From an uncultured Opitutia bacterium (lineage in GTDB: Bacteria > Verrucomicrobiota > Verrucomicrobiia > Opitutales > UBA953), in the NCBI GenBank assembly GCA_903855995.1, contig CAIOAN010000010.1, forward strand, positions 1 through 64,000: a stretch of 64,000 bases of DNA, written 5' to 3'. Under the pieces are notes generated by a model. That model saw nothing but the letters and a program-made list of their open reading frames with translations, made no database searches and was not told the DNA's origin. Made by a program: the position numbers and the translations under genes. This document shows, in pieces, positions 53,143 through 60,278 of this stretch. The first letter of the stretch is position 1. Every line of letters begins with the position of its first letter.

Positions 53143-53838
53143 ATGAAGACGCTCCCCCTGTTACTGGCCCTGGCCTCCCTTGCCCTGTTCGCTGCCGATA
53201 CGCCGCCCGCGGCCAAGGTCGCCGTCAAGGCGAAGGCCAAGGCGGTCAATCCTGCGATGCTCGAGATCGAGGATGTCGCCGGCCTGCCGCGCGTGCTGCT
53301 CATCGGTGATTCGATTTCCATCGGCTACACCCTGTCCGTGCGCAAAGCGCTGGAAGGAAAAGTCAACGTGCATCGCATCCCAACCAACGGCGGGCCGACC
53401 AAGACCGGCACCGCCAACCTCGCCAAGTGGCTCGGTACCGGAAAATGGGATGTCATCCACTTCAACTTCGGTCTGCATGACCTCCGTCACATGGAAGACG
53501 GCAAGCGCCAGGTCGAGCCCACCGACTACGAAGCCAATCTCCGCTCGCTCGTCGCCGACCTCAAGAAGACTGGCGCGAAGTTAATCTTCGCGACGACCAC
53601 GCCCGTGCCCGAAGGCAAGCTCACGCCTCAGCGCACCTTCGGCGACGTCGCCACCTACAATGACATCGCGCTCAAGGTCATGAAGGAAAATAGTGTCGCC
53701 ATCGATGACCTTAACGCCGCCGTCGCTCCTGATATCGCCAAGCTGCAGAATCCTCACGATGTCCACTATAACGCGCAGGGCTACGAAGTGCTCGGCCAGG
53801 CCGTCGTGAAGTCGCTCAACGCCGCGCTCGCGAAGTAA
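53143..53838 (+). CDS. Secreted SGNH hydrolase, intact copy
   Basis: 231 residues from ATG 53143; a longer frame begins in the preceding REP cluster and is rejected because the signal peptide (1-18) starts here. Block I is GDSIS (55-59, S57), block II NGG (82-84), block III GLHD (110-113) and block V DVHY (D206, H208). The DxH spacing is usual for this PVC-associated branch. A short Lys/Ala-rich segment follows the signal peptide. It is probably a carbohydrate esterase acting in the periplasm. A diverged duplicate lies 300 bases downstream, and both share the same 3' flank. Confidence 0.88.
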   Translation: MKTLPLLLALASLALFAADTPPAAKVAVKAKAKAVNPAMLEIEDVAGLPRVLLIGDSISIGYTLSVRKALEGKVNVHRIPTNGGPTKTGTANLAKWLGTGKWDVIHFNFGLHDLRHMEDGKRQVEPTDYEANLRSLVADLKKTGAKLIFATTTPVPEGKLTPQRTFGDVATYNDIALKVMKENSVAIDDLNAAVAPDIAKLQNPHDVHYNAQGYEVLGQAVVKSLNAALAK

Positions 53839-53850
53839 GGACGGAGATAC

Positions 53851-53930
53851 AAGGTGGTTGCGGTTGGCGGATAGGAAATACCAACGAGCAAAGGGAGACT
53901 GGCGACCGGGAAGTTTACTGCGGACATAAG
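53851..53930 (+). repeat. Post-stop dispersed repeat, copy 3 (half)
   Basis: It has GCGGTTGGCGGATAGG, CAAAGGGAGACTGG and the conserved core GAAGTTTACTGCGGACATAAG, but lacks the A' and B' arms. It follows the SGNH stop by 12 bases, and the DNA from the stop codon onward is nearly identical to that after the second SGNH gene. Confidence 0.7.
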
Positions 53931-54135
53931 TTTGAGACCGCACGTGCGCATCACGGTGTAGCCTACCCGACGCTCCAGCCTCCGACCGCCCAGGGACTCG
54001 ATAGTAATCACGTCCCTACTCCGAAGAGCGTTAGAGGCCTTTAAGCACCCTTGAAGCGATGCCTGCATAGAGCGGATACCTCACCACGATGGGGGTCGCT
54101 AACCCCTTGCAGCAAGTCACCGTAGATTTACCCCG
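53931..54135. other. Intergenic stretch before the second SGNH gene
   Basis: No gene is recognised in these 205 bases. Two small hairpins are visible: AGGGAC/GTCCCT (14-base loop, around 53993-54018) and GGGGT-CGCTA-ACCCC (54093-54107), the latter about 30 bases before the ATG. The composition differs from the surrounding pyrimidine-rich leaders. I could not match it to a known RNA. Confidence 0.4.
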
Positions 54136-54900
54136 ATGAAGTCACTGCCCCTATTGCTGTCCTTGCTTTGCCTTTCCCTTTCGGCTGCGCCCGCCGATAA
54201 GGACGCACTCAAGTACGTAGCCCCAGACGACAAATTATGGATGGGGGGCAAGGGTAAAACGGACTGGCACGGGTTCTCGATGGATGAGATTAGTCCGCGC
54301 TGGAACTTGAAAACTAAGTCCAATGGTCGGCCGTGCATCCTGATAATCGGCGACATGGAGGCGGACTGTTATAGCCAGATTGCCGCTCATGAACTTATCG
54401 GCAAAGCTAACGTATGGAACGGAACCATCTTTGGCCGCGCAATCGGAACCCCCTATGTGTTTAGTCCTGAACGAATTGACCTCCAGGAGGCCGGAAGGGG
54501 AGAATTAGACTATTTCGATGTGATACACTTTAACTGCGGCCTATACCTCCCCGACTTCAAAGAAACGGGCAAGAAACGGCAGCCTAATATTGAACTGGAC
54601 GCATACGAGAAGGACGTGCGGGCGTGCGTGGCCTACCTCAAGAGGAATTGCCATGGGAAACTGATCTTCGCCACGATGACAACCACCATCTCGGAAGGCG
54701 ACGTCGACGCCTATAACGCGATCGCCGTCAAGGTCATGAAGGAAAACGGCATTTCCATCAACGACCTAGCCACCAACGTCGGACCGAAATTGGCCAAGCT
54801 GCAGCGGAGATTCAATGAGCTCCCCTTCTATAAAAACGAGGGCTACGAAGTGCTCGGTAAGGCCGTCGTGAAGTCGATCAGCGCAGCGATCGCGAAGTAA
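54136..54900 (+). CDS. Secreted SGNH-fold paralogue lacking catalytic residues (pseudoenzyme)
   Basis: 254 residues with a signal peptide (1-18). It aligns with the SGNH hydrolase just upstream: RPCILIIGDM vs LPRVLLIGDS, FDVIHFNCGLYL vs WDVIHFNFGLHD, KLIFAT, VKVMKENG and GYEVLGKAVVKS. The nucleophile Ser is Met (M74), the block III HD is YL, and the DVH triad motif has become LPF (F231). It therefore cannot work as a standard SGNH hydrolase. The first two thirds has lower GC and different codon use; the last ~80 codons and the 3' flank closely match the upstream copy. The frame is open, so a binding role is possible. Degeneration is the alternative. Confidence 0.8.
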   Translation: MKSLPLLLSLLCLSLSAAPADKDALKYVAPDDKLWMGGKGKTDWHGFSMDEISPRWNLKTKSNGRPCILIIGDMEADCYSQIAAHELIGKANVWNGTIFGRAIGTPYVFSPERIDLQEAGRGELDYFDVIHFNCGLYLPDFKETGKKRQPNIELDAYEKDVRACVAYLKRNCHGKLIFATMTTTISEGDVDAYNAIAVKVMKENGISINDLATNVGPKLAKLQRRFNELPFYKNEGYEVLGKAVVKSISAAIAK

Positions 54901-54913
54901 GGACGAAGATACA

Positions 54914-55047
54914 AGGTGCTTGCGGTTAGCGGATAGCGGTTGGCACACAGGAAACGCCAACGACCAAAGGGAGACCGGAAAGTTTGCTGCGGGCATAAGA
55001 CACCCCAGCACATCATCCGACCTCCGGCCTCCCTTTGAGTCTTATGA
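54914..55047 (+). repeat. Post-stop dispersed repeat, copy 4 (full, A-B-A'-B' pairing)
   Basis: A is AAAGGGAGACCGG (54966-54978), B CATAAGAC (54994-55001), A' CCGGCCTCCCTTT (55024-55036, 12 of 13 paired) and B' GTCTTATG (55039-55046, 8 of 8). The two stems interleave, so a transcript could form an H-type pseudoknot. The core GAAAGTTTGCTGCGGGCATAAG is shared with copies 2 and 3. Confidence 0.72.
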
Positions 55048-55319
55048 TTTCACTTCGGGTGGCGGGTGGCAGCCCTGGGTGGCAGGTGGCAGGTTTTTCC
55101 AATCAATCCTCCCATAAGCCCTCTTTGCAGTCATCGACCCAGCCCTACCTCTATCCCTACCCCTCTAGCCCTGCAAATGAGCGGCTTTGATGCTGATTTG
55201 CAGGGCCAGGCAGGAACATTCCCCTTGGCAGAATGTTGAAAGAGCGACAGGTTTGCCTTTCCCCGTTCCAGACCATGCCTTCCCGCATGGCCCTCCCCTT
55301 TCTACCAATACCCAAAACC
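55048..55319 (+). other. Intergenic leader before the SGNH/dehydrogenase fusion gene
   Basis: No gene is seen. It has GGTGGCGGGTGGCAG and GGTGGCAGGTGGCAG repeats (55059-55092), then 12-mer-like units (55100-55175) with CCCTACCTCT and CCCTACCCCTCT, then an inverted pair TTTGCAGGGC-like sequence around GCCCTGCAAA (55170-55205). The last 120 bases can be read as open frame, but the signal peptide sets the start at 55320. Confidence 0.5.
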
Positions 55320-58300
55320 ATGCGCAAGTTGCTCACCCTCCTGCTCGCCCTGACCGGCCTCACCTCGGTCGCGGCCGAGAACCTCGCCCTCCAGAAGGGT
55401 GATAACATCGCCTTCATCGGCAGCGGCCTCGCCGATCGCCAGCAACACCATGGCAACTTCGAGGCCCTGATCCATCAGAGTTTCCCCAACCTCGATCTCG
55501 TCGTCCGCAACTTCGGCTTCTCGGGCGATGAAGTCGGCGCGAACCTCGGCCTCGCCGGTGACAAGACCGCCGCCAAGCCCCACCGCTCCGACGAAGTCCC
55601 CACCCTCGACTACTTCCTCAACATGGTGCCTGGCGACAAGACCGAGAAGGTCGGCAAGGCTGAAGTCACCTACCATGCTGGCACCCACTTCCACGCCAAC
55701 GTGATTTTCGCCTACTGGGGTTTTAACGAATCCTTTCAAGGCGAAGCCGGACTCGCCGGATTCAAGGCCGACCTCGATAAGTTCCTAAAAGTCACGCTCG
55801 CCGGAGACTTCGGCAAGGGCAAGCCTCGCGTCGTCCTCTTCTCCCCAATCGCCCACGAAGACCTTAGGTCATCGCTCTTCGACGCCGGCCTGGCCGCCGC
55901 GAACAACAAAGGCCTCGCCCTCTACACCTCCGCCATGGCTGAAGTCGCCAAGAGCAACGGCGTCCAGTTTGTCGACCTGTTCTCGGCTTCCAAGAAACTC
56001 TACGTCGCCGCCAAGTCTCCCCTTACCATCAACGGCATCCATCTGAATGTCGCTGGCGACGCCGCCCTCGCCCCGGTCCAATTCCAGGCCGTCTTCGGTC
56101 AGGCCGCCCCGGCCGTCAATGCCGACGTTCTTTCCGCCGTCCTCGAAAAGAACACCCAGTGGCATCACCGTTACCGCACGGTCGACCAGTTCAACATCTA
56201 CGGTCAGCGCTCCCGCATCAAATACGAAGGCGTGGATAACGCCACCGTGCTTGGCCGCGAACTCGCCGACCGCGACATCAAGACCGCCAATCGCGATGTG
56301 ACGATCTGGGCCGCCGCCAAGGGCCAGAAAGTCGAACCCAAGGACGACAACCTCCTCGCGCAGCTGCCCGTGCCTCCGAACCGCAAGGAACCAGTGCCCT
56401 ATCTTGCCGGCGAAGATCAACTGAAATTCCTCTCCGTCCCGGAAGGCTGCAAAGTTGAGTTCGTCGCCGACGAGACCACCATCCCCGAACTCATCAATCC
56501 GGTGCAGATGAACTTCGACACCAAGGGCCGCCTCTGGCTCGCCTGCTGGCCGAACTATCCCGAGACTTCGCCGACCACCAAGGTCTTCGATAAGCTCCTC
56601 GTCCTCGACCTCGACCCGAAGACCGGCAAGGTCGCCAAGTCGCACGTCTTCCTCGACGGGCTCAACTGCCCGACCGGCTTCCAGTTCTACAAGGACGGCG
56701 TCATCCTGATCCAGTCGCCCGACATCTGGTTCGTCCGCGACTCCTCCGGCAAGATGGAGAAGGCCGACACCCGCGAGCGCCTGCTGACCGGCATGGACGC
56801 CGCCGACTCGCACCACGAGACCAACTCCATCTGCTATGAACCAGGAGGCGCGATGTATTTCTCTGACGGCGTCTTCCACCGCACGCAGGTCGAAACTTTC
56901 AATGGCCCGGTTCGCAACACCAACGGCGGCATCTACCGCTTCGAACCGCAGACCAGCAAGTTCTACCGCCACGTGCCCTTCGGCTTCGCCAACCCGCACG
57001 GCCGCGTCTTCGACTACTGGGGCAACGACATCATCACCGACGCCACCGGCAACGCCAACTACTTCGGCCCCGTCTTCTCTGGACACCTCGACAGCGGAGC
57101 CCACTCCAACCCGGGTACGATCTGGAACCGCCCCTCCCGCCCCTGCCCCGGCACCGCGATCCTGAGCAGCCGCCACTTCCCTGAAGACTGGCAGGGCACG
57201 TTCCTCAACACGAACGTCATCACCGTCCAAGGAATCTTCCGTGCCAAGCTTACCGAAGAAGGCTCCGGACTCAAGGGCACGACCATCGAGCCCAACCTCA
57301 TCGAAACCGACAAGGAAAAGGCCGGCAACTTCCGCCCCTCCGGCGTGGCCGTCGCCCCCGATGGCTCGCTCTACGTCATGGACTGGTCACAGATGCTCAT
57401 CGGCCACCTCCAGCATCACCTGCGCGATCCGAACCGCGATCACCAGCACGGCCGCCTCTACCGCATCACCTTCCCAAGTCGTCCGCTGCTCACGCCGAAG
57501 AAGATCGACGGCGAGTCCATCGAGAATCTCCTCGCGCTCCTCACTGAGCACGAAGACAACGTCCGCCAGCGCGCCAAGATCGAGCTGCATAAGCACGACT
57601 CGGCCCAGGTCATCGCCGCCACCCAGAAGTGGGCCAAGCAGTTCGACCCGACCAAGGTCGAGGATGCGCACCATCTCCTCGAAGCACTCTGGGTCCACCA
57701 GTGGCATGATGCGGTGAATCTCGAACTCCTCGGCCAGCTGCTCAAGTCGCCCGAGCCCCGCGCCCGTGCCCAGGCCGTCCGCGTCGCCATCTACCAGCGT
57801 GACCGCATCCCGAATGCAATCGGCATCATGGAGAACGCCGTCAAGGACGCCAACCTCCGCGTCCAGCTCGAAGGCGTCCGCGGCCTGAGCTTCTTCAACG
57901 GCAAGGACACCGACCGCGCCATTGCCGCCGCCTCCACCCTCAAGGGCAGCAAGGACCACAACATCGCTTACTGTCTCCGCGAGACGATGAAGCAGCTGGC
58001 CTCGCTCCCCGAAGGCAAGGGCATCGACCTCAAGGCCTTCACGCCCCCGAAGGAAGTCTCCTACGGCCCGACCGATAAGAAGCTCTCCAAGGAAGACAGG
58101 AAGATCTACGACCTCGGCAAGGAAGTGTACTTCCGCGAAGCCCATTGCGTGACCTGCCACCAGGCCGACGGTAAGGGCGCCGACATGCCGGCCGAGAAGG
58201 GCAAGCCCACCCGCGGCGCTTACCCGCCCCTCGCCCGCGAAACCGGTTACCCCGGCAGCCCCTGGCTCGAAGGCGACCCCGATCGCGTGATCAAGATGGT

Positions 58301-58604
58301 CCTTAACGGCCTCTACGGGAAGATGAGCCTCAACGGCAAGGAATACGGCGACATTACCACGGGCCAACCCGTGATGACCGGCCTGGGTCAGCTCATGAAG
58401 GACGACGAAGTCGCCGCTGTGATCACCTACGTCCGCCAGTCCTTCGGCAACAACCTCCCAGTGGTGAAGACCTCCGACGTGAAGCGCATCCGCGCCGCCC
58501 TCGCCGCCAAGAACAACCAGATGTTCACGACCGAGGAAATCCTGAAGGAGAATCCGCTGGGCACCCCGGCCAAGGCCGAGCCCGCCGCGAAAAAGAAGAA
58601 GTAA
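55320..58604 (+). CDS. Secreted SGNH + PVC-type dehydrogenase + HEAT + cytochrome c fusion
   Basis: 1,094 residues from ATG 55320, the start of signal peptide MRKLLTLLLALTGLTSVAA. An N-terminal SGNH-like domain (about 20-330; AFIGSGLADRQQHHG with Gly-Ser in the nucleophile region, GIHLN near the end) is followed by a TIGR02604-type propeller (about 365-720; MNFDTKGRLWLACWPNYP, SDGVFHRTQVE, VAVAPDGSLYVMDW). HEAT-like repeats (about 727-900) and a cytochrome c with CVTCH at 943-947 follow; M in VMTGLGQLM is a likely axial ligand. A Lys/Ala tail ends in KKKK. The enzyme probably deacylates and oxidises a carbohydrate in the periplasm. Its partner enzyme at 44775-48221 lacks the SGNH part. A strong terminator follows. 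Confidence 0.9.
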   Translation: MRKLLTLLLALTGLTSVAAENLALQKGDNIAFIGSGLADRQQHHGNFEALIHQSFPNLDLVVRNFGFSGDEVGANLGLAGDKTAAKPHRSDEVPTLDYFLNMVPGDKTEKVGKAEVTYHAGTHFHANVIFAYWGFNESFQGEAGLAGFKADLDKFLKVTLAGDFGKGKPRVVLFSPIAHEDLRSSLFDAGLAAANNKGLALYTSAMAEVAKSNGVQFVDLFSASKKLYVAAKSPLTINGIHLNVAGDAALAPVQFQAVFGQAAPAVNADVLSAVLEKNTQWHHRYRTVDQFNIYGQRSRIKYEGVDNATVLGRELADRDIKTANRDVTIWAAAKGQKVEPKDDNLLAQLPVPPNRKEPVPYLAGEDQLKFLSVPEGCKVEFVADETTIPELINPVQMNFDTKGRLWLACWPNYPETSPTTKVFDKLLVLDLDPKTGKVAKSHVFLDGLNCPTGFQFYKDGVILIQSPDIWFVRDSSGKMEKADTRERLLTGMDAADSHHETNSICYEPGGAMYFSDGVFHRTQVETFNGPVRNTNGGIYRFEPQTSKFYRHVPFGFANPHGRVFDYWGNDIITDATGNANYFGPVFSGHLDSGAHSNPGTIWNRPSRPCPGTAILSSRHFPEDWQGTFLNTNVITVQGIFRAKLTEEGSGLKGTTIEPNLIETDKEKAGNFRPSGVAVAPDGSLYVMDWSQMLIGHLQHHLRDPNRDHQHGRLYRITFPSRPLLTPKKIDGESIENLLALLTEHEDNVRQRAKIELHKHDSAQVIAATQKWAKQFDPTKVEDAHHLLEALWVHQWHDAVNLELLGQLLKSPEPRARAQAVRVAIYQRDRIPNAIGIMENAVKDANLRVQLEGVRGLSFFNGKDTDRAIAAASTLKGSKDHNIAYCLRETMKQLASLPEGKGIDLKAFTPPKEVSYGPTDKKLSKEDRKIYDLGKEVYFREAHCVTCHQADGKGADMPAEKGKPTRGAYPPLARETGYPGSPWLEGDPDRVIKMVLNGLYGKMSLNGKEYGDITTGQPVMTGLGQLMKDDEVAAVITYVRQSFGNNLPVVKTSDVKRIRAALAAKNNQMFTTEEILKENPLGTPAKAEPAAKKKK

Positions 58605-58627
58605 ACCCCCAGGATTTGCTTTGCTCA

Positions 58628-58655
58628 AAGGGCGTGCCATCCGGCACGCCCTTTT
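58628..58655 (+). terminator. Rho-independent terminator after the fusion gene
   Basis: An 11-bp stem AAGGGCGTGCC / GGCACGCCCTT with a 4-base loop is followed by TTT, 24 bases after the stop codon. Confidence 0.88.
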
Positions 58656-58738
58656 TCGTGCCTGTCAATAAGTCGGGCCAATATGACGTGCGGTCCGCTT
58701 GCCTCTGGCCCGACTCCCGCAAGGATACGGACATCACT

Positions 58739-59191
58739 ATGAGACCTGCCCTCTGGAAGGCCGTCGCCGAACACCTTAAGAAAATCGAGCCCGCCTATCG
58801 CCTCACGGCACGGGATGACTTCAACGCCCGCGTAGCATTGAAAGGCTCCACCGCGCTGATCCGCGCCTTCTACCAGCCGCGCGAAGGCGATGTCGCCGGC
58901 GAGGCCACCATCTACCTGACTTTCGACGGCCAGTCCGAGATCGGTGCGATTGCCGCCTTCCTCTCCAACCAGAAGCGCTACGCCAAGAAGCTACCCGCCG
59001 CCCTGAACTTCTCCCAGGAACTCTCGCAGCGAAAACCCGACGGCCTCGGCGAAGCCCGCCTGACCTTCAAGGCCGGCGTGGTCTCCTGGCATGATGAAAA
59101 CCTCATCAAGCGCCTGTCCTCTTTCTATGCCGAATGCGTCCATGCGTTGTTTCAATTGCACGCGGAACTCATGACGGCCGAAGGGGAGTGA
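58739..59191 (+). CDS. Small cytoplasmic protein of unknown function (150 aa)
   Basis: 150 residues from ATG 58739; a longer frame runs back through the terminator and is rejected. AAGGA at 58721-58725 is a distant SD-like site. There is no signal peptide or membrane segment. The sequence alternates strands and helices: ALIRAFYQPREGDVAGEATIYLTF, FDGQSEIGAIAAFLSNQKRY, a Lys/Arg-rich middle, then an amphipathic helix (LIKRLSSFYAECVHALFQLHAELM). I do not recognise a family. It is expressed, if at all, from its own promoter after the terminator. Confidence 0.7.
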   Translation: MRPALWKAVAEHLKKIEPAYRLTARDDFNARVALKGSTALIRAFYQPREGDVAGEATIYLTFDGQSEIGAIAAFLSNQKRYAKKLPAALNFSQELSQRKPDGLGEARLTFKAGVVSWHDENLIKRLSSFYAECVHALFQLHAELMTAEGE

Positions 59192-59193
59192 GC

Positions 59194-59300
59194 GGTCGCG
59201 AAGCGACCAGGGGCGGACGGACATGGGAATGATCGGTGATCCTGCCCGGCTCATAGCACGTGACATTACGAACGGACGCGACGCAGTCGCGCCCCTACCT
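59194..59300. repeat. Two class III hairpins and start of leader
   Basis: GGTCGC-GAA-GCGACC (59194-59208) and CGCGAC-GCA-GTCGCG (59277-59291), the latter followed by CCCCTACC. The second resembles CGCGAC-GTA-GTCGCG at 16-30 of this window. They share the three-base loop size of class II REPs but have shorter stems. Confidence 0.55.
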
Positions 59301-59365
59301 CTATTCAGCCCTCAACCCTACCCTGCCCTCTTGCCTCCGGCCCGCGGGTCCTCCATTCCTCGTTC
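59301..59365 (+). repeat. Short 12-mer-like leader of the esterase gene
   Basis: ATTCAGCCCTCA followed by ACCCTACCCTGC and a pyrimidine-rich run up to the ATG. No SD is visible. Confidence 0.45.
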
Positions 59366-60091
59366 ATGCGCCTCGCCCTCCTCGCCTCTCTTCTCTGCCT
59401 CGGTCTTTCGGCCGCCGAGTTCACGCTCTCACCAGACGTCAAAGCGAAGCCACTGGCTAAGCACTTCGAACAGGCGGGGTTGCCCTATGCACTGGACTAT
59501 CTGACGTACCTGCCTGCCTCCTACGAAAAGGACCTGGGCAAGAAGTGGACGCTGGTGATCTTCCTCCACGGCTCAGGCGAGCGTGGCAATCAATTGAACC
59601 TCGTCCGTAAGAACGGACTACCCTTCGAACTCGATCGTCGCTCCGACACACCTTACATCATGGTCGCACCGCAGTGCCCGGCCAAAGACCGCTGGAACGT
59701 GCAGGTACTCGACGCCCTCCTCACCGATCTACTCAAGAGCTACCGCATCGACGAGCAACGCGTCGTGATCACTGGACTAAGCCTCGGCGGTTTCGGCAGC
59801 TGGGCGTGGTCCTGCGAACACCCCGAGCGTTTCGCCGGCGTCATCCCAGTCTGCGGCGGCATCGAACCTGCGAAGACCATCACATTAAACGGCATGCCGA
59901 TTTGGGCGTTCCACGGCGACGCGGATAAATCAGTCCCGTTCGAGCGCGGGCAAGTCGCCGTCGAGGCCGCCAAGAAGAATGGCGCCAACGTGAAGTTCAC
60001 CGTCTATCCCGGCGTGGGCCACAACTCCTGGGAAAAAGCCTACGCCGAACCCGAACTCGAAGCCTGGATCCTCGCGCGCGTCCGGAAGTAA
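59366..60091 (+). CDS. Secreted alpha/beta-hydrolase esterase (phospholipase/feruloyl esterase-like)
   Basis: 241 residues with a signal peptide (1-17). The oxyanion motif is LHGSGERG (67-74), the nucleophile elbow GLSLGG (137-142, S139), the acid D187 in HGDADKSVP and the base H219 in PGVGHNSW, so the catalytic triad is complete. The layout matches carboxylesterase/phospholipase and feruloyl-esterase-like enzymes often found in PVC polysaccharide loci. It acts outside the cytoplasm on small or polymer-bound esters; the substrate cannot be told from sequence. It stands alone, with hairpin repeats on both sides. Confidence 0.9.
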   Translation: MRLALLASLLCLGLSAAEFTLSPDVKAKPLAKHFEQAGLPYALDYLTYLPASYEKDLGKKWTLVIFLHGSGERGNQLNLVRKNGLPFELDRRSDTPYIMVAPQCPAKDRWNVQVLDALLTDLLKSYRIDEQRVVITGLSLGGFGSWAWSCEHPERFAGVIPVCGGIEPAKTITLNGMPIWAFHGDADKSVPFERGQVAVEAAKKNGANVKFTVYPGVGHNSWEKAYAEPELEAWILARVRK

Positions 60092-60107
60092 GAGGCGGCA
60101 TGCCTTG

Positions 60108-60196
60108 GGTAGGGCGGGCTCTCCGAGCCCGCCGTTGACCCGATTTGTATCCACACCTCCGTCCGCAAACGGACGGCTCGGAGAGCGGTCCCTACC
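60108..60196. repeat. REP doublet (class II) after the esterase gene
   Basis: Hairpins GGCGGGCTC/GAGCCCGCC (60113-60133, loop TCC) and GGACGGCTC/GAGCGGTCC (60171-60191, loop GGA, one mismatch) lie between GGTAGGG and CCCTACC. The single mismatch is the only broken pair among the 16 hairpins I checked. Confidence 0.85.
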
Positions 60197-60234
60197 CACT
60201 GCCAACCGCTTCCGCCTTTCATTTCCCTTCCCTT

Positions 60235-60250
60235 TCCCCCCGACGGGGGC
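60235..60250 (+). promoter_or_regulatory. GC hairpin in the alaS leader
   Basis: CCCCC-CGAC-GGGGG at 60236-60249 is followed by CTTAAAAAGA, 29 bases before the alaS ATG. It could be a weak attenuator or a structured leader. I see no T-box or riboswitch-like pattern. Confidence 0.35.
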
Positions 60251-60278
60251 TTAAAAAGACCCCTTCCCTTTACCGTCC

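Noticed and set aside
53931-54135. A small RNA or tRNA gene before the second SGNH gene
   Set aside because: Two short hairpins are present but no cloverleaf, T-loop or known riboswitch core; kept only as an intergenic note.
60092-60278. T-box or riboswitch controlling alaS
   Set aside because: The leader is taken up by a REP doublet and a short GC hairpin; no T-box sequence or specifier loop is visible.
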